Shown: one piece after another, positions 18,301 to 26,080 of the stretch
How the letters are laid out: each line of letters starts with the position of its first letter
Numbering within the stretch: position 1 is the first letter of the stretch
DNA from: Paenibacillus sp. JZ16
GTDB taxonomy: Bacteria; Bacillota; Bacilli; Paenibacillales; Paenibacillaceae
Length of the DNA: 64,000 nucleotides
Direction: 5' to 3'
NCBI RefSeq assembly: GCF_015326965.1
Contig: NZ_CP017659.1
Span: 1,178,001 to 1,242,000 of the forward strand
The notes under the pieces: model-generated
Seen by the model: only the letters and a program-made list of their open reading frames with translations
Database searches by the model: none
What the model was told of the DNA's origin: nothing
Made by a program: the position numbers and the translations under genes

Positions 18301-19302
18301 GTGATCCTGTGAACTTTCGCGCGATATCGCACGCCCTCGCACCGTATCCATCATCGCGCCTTTATACAGAAAAGGGCGGTAAGCCTCCGTTACCCAACGA
18401 ATGACATTCGCGATATTCGGGTCCGTCACATCCCAACTCGAACCTCCTAGAAGATACAGCAGCTTCGCCATATCTTCGAGCAGAACGGCACCGTAGCTTC
18501 CTGTATACGCGACATAGTCATGCTGGATAAATGAACCGTCCTCGTAAAAGCCGTCCCTGCTCTGTACATACAACAACACCTGGCTGATCGCGTCACGGCC
18601 TTGCGCAATCTTGGCATCCGATTTATTCAGCACGCCGCGCAAAGAGACAATTAGCGCTTTATCAAGCCGATTCGCACCGGTCTCCCGGAGTGAAGGAGAA
18701 TTTGTGCGATAGGTTGGATCCGGAACGAATTTGTCCAAAGCCTTCGTGTAGTTAGCTTTTTGCGTTGCGGACATTTGATCATAAATCAAGACCATCGCAT
18801 CCGTCAGATTCATCGGCACGCCGATTTCCCAATCCCACCAATTTCCTGTCTCGCTCTTCGTTTCGTTATATTTGTTCGCATACATCCAGTCCAGGCCACT
18901 TAGGATGTCTGCAGCCAGCTGCTTATCCCCTTTGAGGGAAGACCCTGTTGTGGAATAGGCCAGAGCCATTTCCTTCAGCCTTACATAGTTGGATGAGATC
19001 GTGCTGGAGACACTCCAATTCGCCAGATCGCTCCACAGATAAGTTCGTCCGGCGTTTGTGTTCATCGCTGACCAGTGCTTGTTCGCGTTGGTTTCGATTT
19101 GGCTGATTTTCGCTGCAATTTCCGGGTCCGACGTGTCGATTGCCGTCCCCCCGGTCAAATATACATGCCACCTTTCCCTCAGCAAATCGAACTCGTCTGC
19201 AGCGCTTGATGCTTGTATCGGTCCGGTAAACAACAAAATGGGATACAGCATGAAACTGGTGAGAAGAGAAACCACCATGCATTTCCGCCAACGTAAATTC
19301 AT
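15361..19302 (-). CDS. Secreted multidomain polysaccharide lyase family 8 enzyme
   Basis: The 1313-residue product starts at the ATG at 19302, after GGAAGGTGG. An export signal spans residues 1-35 (LRWRKCMVVSLL...PIQASSA). The alpha/alpha-toroid has the PL8 catalytic sequences NWWDWEIGVPMNLTDAM (Asn), GSFIQHDYVAYTGSYG (His and Tyr) and DTVRGRAISRE (Arg), followed by the large beta-sandwich region to about residue 790. After that come a fibronectin type III domain (about 800-890), a DNRLRE/CBM96-like module beginning SDDVYVRSGSYANTNFG (about 900-1060), an Ig-like module (about 1070-1230) and a short helical C-terminus. PL8 enzymes cleave hyaluronan, chondroitin, xanthan or related uronic-acid polymers by beta-elimination; the exact polymer is not clear. 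No cell-wall anchor is seen. Confidence 0.9.
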   Translation of the reverse strand: MNLRWRKCMVVSLLTSFMLYPILLFTGPIQASSAADEFDLLRERWHVYLTGGTAIDTSDPEIAAKISQIETNANKHWSAMNTNAGRTYLWSDLANWSVSSTISSNYVRLKEMALAYSTTGSSLKGDKQLAADILSGLDWMYANKYNETKSETGNWWDWEIGVPMNLTDAMVLIYDQMSATQKANYTKALDKFVPDPTYRTNSPSLRETGANRLDKALIVSLRGVLNKSDAKIAQGRDAISQVLLYVQSRDGFYEDGSFIQHDYVAYTGSYGAVLLEDMAKLLYLLGGSSWDVTDPNIANVIRWVTEAYRPFLYKGAMMDTVRGRAISRESSQDHQAGRKILASLVMLADGLNARDAATVRQIAKGQMMSDTTFPSYTEGLSIFSIGKIKALLGDPSVEPAGDMIDTHVFAGMDRAVHLRPDFGLALGMFSTRISAFEYGNGENTKPWWQGAGAAYMYNADQTQFSGAYWPTIDPVRLPGTTTDGSTGSVGSFSFKFNTSNWVGGSSIDGPYGTVGMQFSMSKNTGTSLSGKKSWFLFGDKYIALGSDISSTGGRSVETIVENRKLNENGSNTLTVDGTVKPAATGWTEAMTGVQWAHLSGSEPGADIAYVFPGGATVHGLRETRSGSWKDINTDGSDKLLSAQYASLALNHGIDPVQASYAYAVYPGATTSEAAGYAANPGFTVLKNTGNVQAVMETTDQMAVGANFWKDAVETVQVNGADYLTSNKKSSVTIVESGDELQIGVSDPTQANGGTIEVEIHRATTGTLRLDPGVTVKQFAPTTVLEVNTAGAIGKTFLAKLSTGSTTPPVAPQLIEALPGPGSAALKWSASAGATGYRIDYGTAPGNYTNTVDISAVSGNNQYTVTGLADGATYYFTIKALNGAGNESAASNELFVTLGYAILPSDDVYVRSGSYANTNFGSSDQLVIKNDPNAGYHRYSYLKFDLSHLPDQVKSAQIRLVPTSAGLANTQGVAFEVSNHAWTESSMTWNNKPAAGSLIGSWTVPAAGTPATLDVTAQVNAAIAGDRTIAVQLAQTTNYGSTGWVMYGSKEHTNAAYRPVLLFEPQDTVPPNTLATLSPEKPDGDNGWYVQPVTLSLAAEDSLSEVTASVYSLDGGSSWQPYTGPVTFSEDDKYTISYRSKDDAGNLEPAKMIEFNLDTKAPLITFGDPAAESYGIDQDLLPQFDVSDDLSGVDSKKITLLLDGRPLEQGATIPLFTLPVGSHSLELTVYDSAGNMGRASVDFQTTATTESLKALVARFEKGGWIDNNGIANSLRTKLDQGELNSFIHEIQAQSGKHVHSDAARYLLQNAEALI

Positions 19303-19567
19303 CACAATACCACCTTCCATCATTCAAATTAGACTGCCAATGGTTAGCCCCAGCATCCTTTTGCATGAATTCCGTCTGTTTCATCACCCCCCTCCCGGCT
19401 TTAACGCCATCCGAATGATCCACTTCAGGCTTTAATGACAACGACAATCCTTGTTTTGTTATAAAATATCAACTTGCAAAATACGAGATCGAGAAAAAGC
19501 CACATTCAAATCCCCAGGTTGCATGGTGCATCACAACAACATTCTCAAAGAACGAGGTAGATTGAAT
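19303..19567. other. Upstream region of the lyase gene
   Basis: This stretch should hold the lyase promoter on the minus strand. I see an AT-rich block near 19450-19480 but no clear hexamer pair, operator or riboswitch. Confidence 0.35.
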
Positions 19568-19660
19568 ATGGCTCAGTTTGAACGGAAGAATATTCGCAGC
19601 TTATTCAGAACATTTTTGGAATTCTATATTGGTGAAGAGAAATTGCGTGGGAAAAGGTAA
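19568..19660 (+). CDS. Possible 30-residue peptide, uncertain
   Basis: An ATG at 19568 follows GAGGTAG by 7 bases and opens a 30-codon frame rich in Arg, Phe and Glu (ending in EKLRGKR) that stops one base before the convergent metallophosphoesterase stop. I do not recognise the sequence. It may be a chance frame or a remnant. Confidence 0.2.
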   Translation: MAQFERKNIRSLFRTFLEFYIGEEKLRGKR

Positions 19661-19661
19661 C

Positions 19662-20624
19662 TTACCGAGCATCCGGCTCATGCAGCGGCATTTCCGCGAC
19701 AAGCCCGTCGCTTTGGCGGATCCATGTCTCAAACTGTCGCTCATCCGCTCTTAATCGAATGACTCTTGCGCCCGTCGGAAATTTTTCTTTGCGCACACCG
19801 TCTACATAACTAACGTAACGAGTAGACCTCCCATAACAAAGACGAATGCCATGCAGTGTCCCGCAGTAATCATTCGAGTGATCATGTCCGACGAACGTGC
19901 CCATAACATCGCCCATCTCCACCATGGCGGCGAACAAGCCGGAGTTCAGTTCAGGCGAGCTGATCCATTCGCTGCAGTGGCCCTCGCACACCTTCGTCTT
20001 CCACACCTCTTTGTATTCCGGGAGCGGAATATGGAAAAAAGCCAGTGCAGGCAAAGGCTCTCCACCATTTCGCTCGGCTAATTGCCGAGATTCAGATGCA
20101 TACCATTCGATTTGATCCCGGCGTATCCAATCGTATCCGCCCACCGCATCCATCGGTGAGTAATCACCGCTGTCTAGGAAGAACAACGAAGCTGCCGGCC
20201 TTCCCTTGGAATCGTCAACCGTCAGCACATAATTTCCGGCTCCGCTTACGCCCGGTGGATCCGGTTTGGCTACGCAATATTCATGCAGGAGCTGCTCCTC
20301 ATGCATCCTTTTACGCGGTACGCTTCCTTCCGAGTCATGATTGCCAAACACAGCCGCCCATGCTACGCGGTTTTCCTCAGCGACAGCGACAGCGCTGCGG
20401 AACGATTGCAGCGGATCTTTACTTCTAGCGCTTGCCGTCAAGTCGCCTGCAAACACAACAAGATCCGGCTGCTCAATCGCAATGATTCTCTCCATCGTCG
20501 CCTTCGTCATCGAGTCGAGAAGCGGCGTCTCCGGATCGTGATCCTCAGCGTCAATAAACTCTACATCAGAAAACTGTACAATGACAAACGTTCCATCCTC
20601 ACGAAACTTCAGCTTTTTCTCCAA
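19662..20624 (-). CDS. Calcineurin-like metallophosphoesterase with an altered metal motif
   Basis: The 320-residue product has the two-metal phosphoesterase blocks in order: FSDVEF (residues 18-23), VVFAGDLTA, VFGNHDSEG, FFHIPLPEY and FVGHDHSND. In the first block the usual DxH reads Asp20-Val-Glu22, so one metal ligand is Glu in place of His; the other blocks are intact. There is no signal peptide, so it is cytoplasmic. The start is a TTG at 20624, preceded by AAGGGGCGGG and lying 26 bases inside the end of the MFS gene, so it is coupled to it. The operon (metallo-beta-lactamase protein, MFS, this enzyme) suggests import and hydrolysis of a small phosphorylated or cyclic phosphate compound; this is inference. 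Confidence 0.85.
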   Translation of the reverse strand: MEKKLKFREDGTFVIVQFSDVEFIDAEDHDPETPLLDSMTKATMERIIAIEQPDLVVFAGDLTASARSKDPLQSFRSAVAVAEENRVAWAAVFGNHDSEGSVPRKRMHEEQLLHEYCVAKPDPPGVSGAGNYVLTVDDSKGRPAASLFFLDSGDYSPMDAVGGYDWIRRDQIEWYASESRQLAERNGGEPLPALAFFHIPLPEYKEVWKTKVCEGHCSEWISSPELNSGLFAAMVEMGDVMGTFVGHDHSNDYCGTLHGIRLCYGRSTRYVSYVDGVRKEKFPTGARVIRLRADERQFETWIRQSDGLVAEMPLHEPDAR

Positions 20625-21846
20625 GATATACCCGCCCCTTTGTCACATATTCCTTCCAATACCATAACCCGATCAAAACGAATACAGCAGCGCACGCCAA
20701 ATACATCGATGTCACGCCATACTGCGAGCCGACCACCCAATAAATTAACGTCGGGCCGATCGCCGCCCCTAAATCGGTAGATACGGAATAAGCAGTCATG
20801 ACTGTAATAACGGAAGTACTCTTCGCAGCGTCAGAAGCCATGGCGTCCATAATGGTGCCAAGCGCAGTGCTTGTGATCATGACAAAAATAACGATAACAA
20901 TCCATATACCGAGCGGCAGCTGCCACGGAAGTAACGCATAACCCGCTGCCGCACCCGCAAGCGAGAGCATGAATAAAGGCAGCCTTCCTCTCGGCCCATC
21001 CGTACGCTGTCCGAACCATCGGGCCAAGAACGGCTCCCAAGCACAGCGAAGCGCTGTCAATACGCCGCCCAACACCGTGCTGCCGATGATCAGACCGAAC
21101 CACGGGATTCCCTTTGGATAACTCGTATCAATGAGATACGTAAGCGTCGCGCCGAACACGGCGTGCAGCAAGGATATAATTAGTCCGCTTATCACGATTT
21201 TCTTTACCTGCAGCGACCATACCGTTTTTGTCTTACCGGGAGGTAATTCCAGTTGATGTGAGCCGGACGCTTTTCCCGGACTTATGGATGCCGCGATCAA
21301 CGGAAGTCCAGCCAATGCCATCCAACCAAAGATGATCGAGACGGACTGCAGTCCGAGCATGGGTACGAGAAACCCTCCGAACAGCACGCCAACCAGGCTG
21401 CCCAGGCGCCACAATCCGTTATACGTTCCCATAAATCGCCCTCGATTGGTATCGTCCGAGTAACGAATGACGGTCAAATATCCGCCCATTCGCATCAAGG
21501 ACCATGCAATTCCCCACACCGCCCGCAAAGCTATCCAAAGCACGAACCCTTTGAAGACGCCGTATCCTACTGTGGTAAGCGCCGCTAACAACACAGAGAT
21601 GAACAGACCGGTTCGAAGCGACATGCGATGATACAGCCAGCCAATGACAGGATTAAGGGGCAGCCTTACTAGTCGGTTTACGGACAACAGCACGCCTACC
21701 TGCCAAAGGGCGTCCAGTCCCGCTTCCTTCCAATACACGGGGAGGACAATGTACAGCATCGAGTCGCCGAAGAGGGTTAGCGCCGTTACGATACCGACAA
21801 TCCTAATCTGGCGCTGTTCTATCGCGTTGCTGCTGTCACTCGTCAT
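20599..21846 (-). CDS. MFS transporter
   Basis: The 415-residue product has twelve hydrophobic segments and the loop 2-3 MFS signature region (GWLYHRMSLRTGLF), with a further cytoplasmic loop RYSDDTNRGRFMGTYNGLWRLG. It belongs to a drug/metabolite-type subfamily that I cannot place more exactly. Its ATG overlaps the stop of the upstream metallo-beta-lactamase gene as ATGA and its end overlaps the metallophosphoesterase start, so the three proteins are probably made together. Direction of transport is unknown. Confidence 0.85.
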   Translation of the reverse strand: MTSDSSNAIEQRQIRIVGIVTALTLFGDSMLYIVLPVYWKEAGLDALWQVGVLLSVNRLVRLPLNPVIGWLYHRMSLRTGLFISVLLAALTTVGYGVFKGFVLWIALRAVWGIAWSLMRMGGYLTVIRYSDDTNRGRFMGTYNGLWRLGSLVGVLFGGFLVPMLGLQSVSIIFGWMALAGLPLIAASISPGKASGSHQLELPPGKTKTVWSLQVKKIVISGLIISLLHAVFGATLTYLIDTSYPKGIPWFGLIIGSTVLGGVLTALRCAWEPFLARWFGQRTDGPRGRLPLFMLSLAGAAAGYALLPWQLPLGIWIVIVIFVMITSTALGTIMDAMASDAAKSTSVITVMTAYSVSTDLGAAIGPTLIYWVVGSQYGVTSMYLACAAVFVLIGLWYWKEYVTKGRVYLGEKAEVS

Positions 21847-22661
21847 AGGTCGACGATCAGGCCATCGTAAGCCACCTTAATGCCCGCGGGCTCGAAAGCG
21901 CGTTCAAAATCATCATGCAGAAAATCGGAATTGTGTGTAAAGTGAGTCACGTATATAAGAGCGTCACGCCCAAGCGTACCTTCGTCCCGCCATACGCGCT
22001 GAACCTCCAGCACACTCTCAATCCCCATATGATTTGGATTTCGCTTATTGTTCGTATAGCTATGCGTACAATCAAGGATCGCCATATCGATCCTTTTGCG
22101 TTTAAGCCATTCCCAAGTATCGTCATGCAGCCATCCGGTGTCATTGCCGTAAAATAGCGTTTTGCCCCCTTTTTCTATGTAAAACAGCAAACAAGTTTCC
22201 ATGGGGTCATGATTCGCAAGCAAAGGGGTGACTCGTGTATCGCCCAATGAAATCGTCTCGAACGGGCGCAATAAATGAAAGGCAAACCTGCCTCCAGCGT
22301 CCGGCCCCAGTGCAGTAACGGTCTGGCTAATGGCAACATCGTTGCCATATATATGTAAGGGATGATCGATACCGTGCGCAAATCCTTCAACTCGGTTGTA
22401 CAGATCCGACGGCTGAAAATGGTCGTAATGCGTATGCGTAAACAACAGGTGCTCAACCGCACCCAAGTCGATCCGATCACGAAGCGCCTGCATATGGGAA
22501 TCTGCAGAATAATCGACCTTGATCAAATCGTCGATCAAAATAGAGCTTCTGGTTCGAATATTTTTTCCTCCAAGCGACCTCGCCTTGCTGCAGGCATCGC
22601 AGCGGCAGAACGGGTTTGGAAATCCTTCGGCTGCGGCTGTGCCTAGAAAATGAATCTTCAC
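21843..22661 (-). CDS. PhnP-like metallo-beta-lactamase-fold hydrolase
   Basis: The 272-residue product carries the HxHxDH motif (FTHTHYDHFQPSDL), further metal ligands in ANHDP and NDTG, an ILDCTH block and a terminal THFTHN. The N-terminal FCRCDACSKAR segment matches the structural zinc site of PhnP, a phosphodiesterase acting on cyclic ribose phosphates in phosphonate breakdown. No other phosphonate (phn) gene is nearby, so the substrate may be another cyclic phosphodiester. The start follows AAAGGAGGAG with 5-6 bases of spacing. It is the first gene of a three-gene operon and is separated from the DeoR gene by a terminator. Confidence 0.85.
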   Translation of the reverse strand: MKIHFLGTAAAEGFPNPFCRCDACSKARSLGGKNIRTRSSILIDDLIKVDYSADSHMQALRDRIDLGAVEHLLFTHTHYDHFQPSDLYNRVEGFAHGIDHPLHIYGNDVAISQTVTALGPDAGGRFAFHLLRPFETISLGDTRVTPLLANHDPMETCLLFYIEKGGKTLFYGNDTGWLHDDTWEWLKRKRIDMAILDCTHSYTNNKRNPNHMGIESVLEVQRVWRDEGTLGRDALIYVTHFTHNSDFLHDDFERAFEPAGIKVAYDGLIVDL

Positions 22662-22928
22662 TGGTTTCTCCTCCTTTTGAAAAGCAATGGTTCATTTCTC
22701 GGTTCCTTGATTTGATACAAATAATACCACATATACACAATCAATCACATACATTATTTAATTAGGTGCAACTCTTTTTCTGCCGGAATCTGTTGAGTAT
22801 AAATACTCTAGTTAATCGATAAACTGTCTGGTCGGAAGAACAGTAGAACTGTGTGAGCCATGTCGGAATATTAGAAACATACAAACACACACAAATACAA
22901 CTCCATAACAAGCACCTTCCAAATATAT
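22662..22928. other. Promoter region of the metallo-beta-lactamase/MFS/phosphoesterase operon
   Basis: Minus-strand sequence between 22700 and 22760 is AT-rich and contains TATTAT about 60 bases before the gene start, a plausible -10 element; a -35 is not clear. Nothing else is recognised. Confidence 0.35.
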
Positions 22929-22964
22929 AAAAAAAAGATTCCTGGTTCGTGGAAACCAAGAATC
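22929..22964 (-). terminator. Rho-independent terminator of the DeoR-family gene
   Basis: An 11-bp stem with one mismatch (GATTCCTGGTT at 22937-22947 with AACCAAGAATC at 22954-22964) is followed on the minus strand by eight Ts. Confidence 0.85.
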
Positions 22965-22981
22965 GTTCATACGGATTTTTA

Positions 22982-23758
22982 TTATTTGTATACGATTTCG
23001 ATGCCGTTCTTGCGAAATTGTTCAACGATATCCCGGTCGATTTTGGAATCCGTCACAAACCGTTCGACTTCCGCTGCCCCGCATACTTTGATAAATGAAT
23101 TTTGCCCGAACTTGCTGCTGTCTGCGAGGGCGATGCAGCGCTTCGCGTTCGCGAGCATTATTTTTTTCACTTGAATTTCGCCGACTCCGTAATCTGTAAT
23201 CCCTGCTTCCAACGTAACCCCGCTCATACTCATAAAGAACAAATCCGCATGGAAGCGTGATGAAAACTCTTCCGCCAAATCTCCGATGATGCTTTGCTCT
23301 TCATGACGAATAACGCCCCCAGTCATAATCACCGTATATCCTGGCATCGAAACGAGTTCGTTGACGATCGGAAGCGAGTTCGTAATCACGGTTAATCGAT
23401 CGAACTTGGCTTTCAGCGCCTTCGCTATCTGGGTGTTTGTCGTACTGGGATCGAGCGCGATGGACATCCCCTCGGTCACATAACGTACCGCGATTTGAGA
23501 AAGCTCCGCCTTCTCTTCCATATATATCGATTCGCGGATCGGCAGCGGGATTTCGCGGCTATAGTCGGGCTCCTTCAGAATCGCCCCGCCGTGCACCCGC
23601 CGCAGGTAGCCTTCGCTTTCTAAATATTCCAGATCACGTCTGATCGTCTCAAACGAAACTCCGAAATGCTCCATGAGCTCCGACGCTCGGATCGATTTGT
23701 CCTGATTCAGTTTCTGAATAATGATTTGATGCCGCTGCTCAGCAAACAACTGCTCCAC
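22982..23758 (-). CDS. DeoR-family transcriptional repressor
   Basis: The 258-residue product has an N-terminal DeoR helix-turn-helix (SIRASELMEHFGVSFETIRRDLEYLESEGYLRRVHGGA) and a C-terminal sugar-phosphate sensing domain with IALDPSTTNTQIAKAL, VITNSLPIVNEL, VIMTGG and CIALADSSKFGQNSF. Members respond to phosphorylated sugars. It is monocistronic, bounded by a terminator. The next genes in the same direction are the phosphodiesterase operon and the polysaccharide lyase, either of which may be the target. An inverted repeat sits just upstream of its start. Confidence 0.9.
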   Translation of the reverse strand: MEQLFAEQRHQIIIQKLNQDKSIRASELMEHFGVSFETIRRDLEYLESEGYLRRVHGGAILKEPDYSREIPLPIRESIYMEEKAELSQIAVRYVTEGMSIALDPSTTNTQIAKALKAKFDRLTVITNSLPIVNELVSMPGYTVIMTGGVIRHEEQSIIGDLAEEFSSRFHADLFFMSMSGVTLEAGITDYGVGEIQVKKIMLANAKRCIALADSSKFGQNSFIKVCGAAEVERFVTDSKIDRDIVEQFRKNGIEIVYK

Positions 23759-23771
23759 TCCTTACTTGCCT

Positions 23772-23794
23772 AAACTTCTTATTTAGAAGTTTAC
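23772..23794. promoter_or_regulatory. Inverted repeat upstream of the DeoR-family gene, probable operator
   Basis: Perfect 9-bp arms TAAACTTCT and AGAAGTTTA are separated by 5 bases and centred about 25 bases upstream of the start. This fits autoregulation by the DeoR protein. I did not see the same repeat elsewhere in the window. Confidence 0.5.
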
Positions 23795-23947
23795 CATAAA
23801 AAGCATGTAATCCTCCTGTTCTACCTTTTCTGGAGTCAAATTTGGCGAATTTAGGGATGATAATAACTCCCCGATTTATATGCCAGCGTAATATGACTTG
23901 GGCAACTGGCCTTTTAATGCTTAAGGGCAATCTCAACGAGAACCGGA

Positions 23948-23981
23948 ATAAAAAAGTCCCATCATAAGCGCTTGATGGGAC
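23948..23981 (-). terminator. Rho-independent terminator of the tandem reductase operon
   Basis: A 9-bp perfect stem (GTCCCATCA at 23956-23964 with TGATGGGAC at 23973-23981) is followed on the minus strand by a T run. It lies about 70 bases beyond the second reductase gene. Confidence 0.85.
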
Positions 23982-24052
23982 TTTCCATTGTAAATTTAGC
24001 AATATAACTTACATATCGTTCTTACCAGCTTTATGGACCGGATACAAACCGG

Positions 24053-24997
24053 TTATTTTACTACAGACTCTTTGAACATCTCAATTAGACTGGTGAAGCT
24101 ATCGCCAGCATGTCCTTTAGCAACACCGCGCTTGAAGACTTCCAGAACAGCGGTTGGCAGAGAAGGATCTATACCTGCTTCTTTAGATGTTTGAACCACG
24201 TGCTCGACACTCGCCAAACCCATAGCAAGTTTTTCCACGTCACCGTGGTGCTTGCCCGTATCGATCCTGTAGGTGTAGAACTCAAGTAACTTCGGCAGAG
24301 ATGACAAGGTGTCCGAGATATATGGCAGGAATTGTTCAGCCGTGATTCCATTCGCTCCCGCTATTGCAACAGCATGAAGATAGCTAAGCATGGTGGTCCA
24401 GAAGACATCGATCTGTATCTGGTAGTACAGCATGGCAAGCCCTGCGTCCTCACCCTTATAGTCTGTGCCTGTTAGTACATCCAGGAATTTCTTTTGCGAC
24501 TCGAAGATTTCCCTAGGGCCGCTATAGAGTGTGACGGATTCTGTAGTATTACCGATACCAGGAGGTGAAGCCAATACACCGCCGGTGAGATGCCGGGCGT
24601 TGCGTTCAGCCAACCACTTCGACGCTTCACGGACCTTGTCTGGGGTATCTGAACTCAAGTTGACGATCACTTTGCCGGATAAATACTCCGAAATCGGTTC
24701 GAGAATAGCGTACATCGCATTATAGTCTGTTAGACTAATGATGATCAATTTGTTAGAGGCTACCGCCTCTTTGACCGTGGGCGCCTTAGTGGCACCCTTT
24801 GCCAAAAGCTCGTCGGCTTTGCTTGAAGTTCGATTCCACACGGTCACCCTATAGTCGTTATCCAAATAAACGCTCGCTATCGCCCTGCCCATAGGTCCTA
24901 GCCCGATGACCGTCACTGATGAGTCCTTCCCATTATCTTTTTCAGTTCCAATTCGAACTGACTTGTTGATGTTCTCACGTTCGTTATTGGTTTTCAT
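24053..24997 (-). CDS. NADPH-dependent imine-reductase-family protein, Tyr type
   Basis: The 314-residue product has the Rossmann motif VIGLGPMGRAIASVYL, the NADP-selective WNRTSSKADELL, a long inter-domain helix and the C-terminal dimerisation domain of the imine reductase/beta-hydroxyacid dehydrogenase superfamily. IRED-type landmarks are WNRT and LYSG (residues 157-160). At the catalytic position in the inter-domain helix, aligned with the neighbouring paralogue, it has Tyr192. The start at 24997 (MKTNNE) follows AAAGGAG with 8 bases of spacing; an upstream ATG lacks a site. It is second in a two-gene operon. Natural substrates of this family are mostly unknown. An annotation as a 3-hydroxyisobutyrate dehydrogenase would be wrong because the catalytic Lys of that family is absent. 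Confidence 0.82.
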   Translation of the reverse strand: MKTNNERENINKSVRIGTEKDNGKDSSVTVIGLGPMGRAIASVYLDNDYRVTVWNRTSSKADELLAKGATKAPTVKEAVASNKLIIISLTDYNAMYAILEPISEYLSGKVIVNLSSDTPDKVREASKWLAERNARHLTGGVLASPPGIGNTTESVTLYSGPREIFESQKKFLDVLTGTDYKGEDAGLAMLYYQIQIDVFWTTMLSYLHAVAIAGANGITAEQFLPYISDTLSSLPKLLEFYTYRIDTGKHHGDVEKLAMGLASVEHVVQTSKEAGIDPSLPTAVLEVFKRGVAKGHAGDSFTSLIEMFKESVVK

Positions 24998-25080
24998 TAG
25001 AATAACTCCTTTAGAAGGATAGCCAACCGAGAGGGTTGACTTGATATGGTTAACGTTATCGATCTTCACTGCTATCGCGA

Positions 25081-25986
25081 TCAGGTCATTTGCTCTTTTA
25101 AAAGCTCGGTGACGGCAGAGAAATCATCATCAGGAAAGCCAGCAGCGACGCGTCGATCCATCAGAGACTGAATGGGGTCAAGCAGCTCCGTACTGATTCC
25201 TTGATCTTTGCTGGCCTGCCGAATATTCCTGAAACCAACTTGCTGCATAGCAAGTTTGGCTGAGACCCCAACCGAGAACTCTCTTGTGTCGAACTGGCGT
25301 GCGAGGTTAGGGATGATACCGGTAATGGCGGTGAGGTAGGGAATCAGGAGCCCGGACGAGAAATCTTGTGCCTTAACGCCCTCAGTGCCAACAACCGCGA
25401 TGGCATGCATGGCACCGCCGAGCATACCGTACATCGCCCCATTCATGGCTAAATCAAGCAGGGAGGCCAATCCGGCATCTGCACCAACGTAATTGGCGGC
25501 TCCCATGACATCTAGCAACTTCTTGTTGGTGTCAAAGGATTTCTTGTCTCCTCCGCTATAGAGGATGAAGGCTGCCTCGGTTCCGATGATTTGCGGTACG
25601 GCCATGATACCCGCATCGATATAATCGTAACCTCTTTCCTTCGCCCATTTGGCGGTACTGCGAGCCTGCATAGGTGTGCCATTCGTGAGGTTGAACACAA
25701 CACGATCCTTAAGTATATCACCCAGAGGATCGAGGATTTCATGCACGGCATCATAATCCAGAACACATACGATCACGACGGGGCTTGCCTGCACGGCTTC
25801 AGCAGGTGTGGCGGCAAGTACAGCTCCTTGCTTCACCAAGGTATCTGCCTTCGCTGCCGTACGGTTCCATACCGTCGTAGGATATCCGTTCCGCAAATAA
25901 ACGCCAGCTAATGCCTGGCCCATCTCGCCAAGACCAATGACGGTCACAGGCGAGCGTTCTTCTCTCTTGCTTTGATCGTAACTCAT
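25081..25986 (-). CDS. NADPH-dependent imine-reductase-family protein, Asp type
   Basis: The 301-residue product has VIGLGEMGQALAGVYL, the NADP-binding VWNRTAAKADTL, the IRED-like block DAGIMAVPQIIGTE followed by ILYSGG, and Asp178 at the catalytic position (ASLLDLAMNG). It shares the fold and about the same length with the next gene, so the pair arose by duplication but then took different catalytic residues. The ATG at 25986 follows GGGAGGAG; an upstream ATG at 26013 overlaps that site. It is the first gene behind a promoter with a 20-bp spacer and a MerR-type dyad. Cytoplasmic; natural substrate unknown. Confidence 0.84.
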   Translation of the reverse strand: MSYDQSKREERSPVTVIGLGEMGQALAGVYLRNGYPTTVWNRTAAKADTLVKQGAVLAATPAEAVQASPVVIVCVLDYDAVHEILDPLGDILKDRVVFNLTNGTPMQARSTAKWAKERGYDYIDAGIMAVPQIIGTEAAFILYSGGDKKSFDTNKKLLDVMGAANYVGADAGLASLLDLAMNGAMYGMLGGAMHAIAVVGTEGVKAQDFSSGLLIPYLTAITGIIPNLARQFDTREFSVGVSAKLAMQQVGFRNIRQASKDQGISTELLDPIQSLMDRRVAAGFPDDDFSAVTELLKEQMT

Positions 25987-26080
25987 TGTGTAAATGCTCC
26001 TCCCTATTATCAATGAAATATCGACTTACCCTGAACAAATTGGAGTAGAATATCGTTCAATCTAGGCGGTTACGAACTTT

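Noticed and set aside
19451..19567. An N-terminal extension of the 30-codon plus-strand frame up to 19451
   Set aside because: No ribosome-binding site at the upstream ATG, and the stretch likely holds the leader of the divergent lyase gene.
24053..25986. Annotating the tandem reductases as 3-hydroxyisobutyrate dehydrogenases
   Set aside because: They lack the catalytic Lys motif seen in the GarR-like protein at 48040-48924 and carry imine-reductase landmarks.
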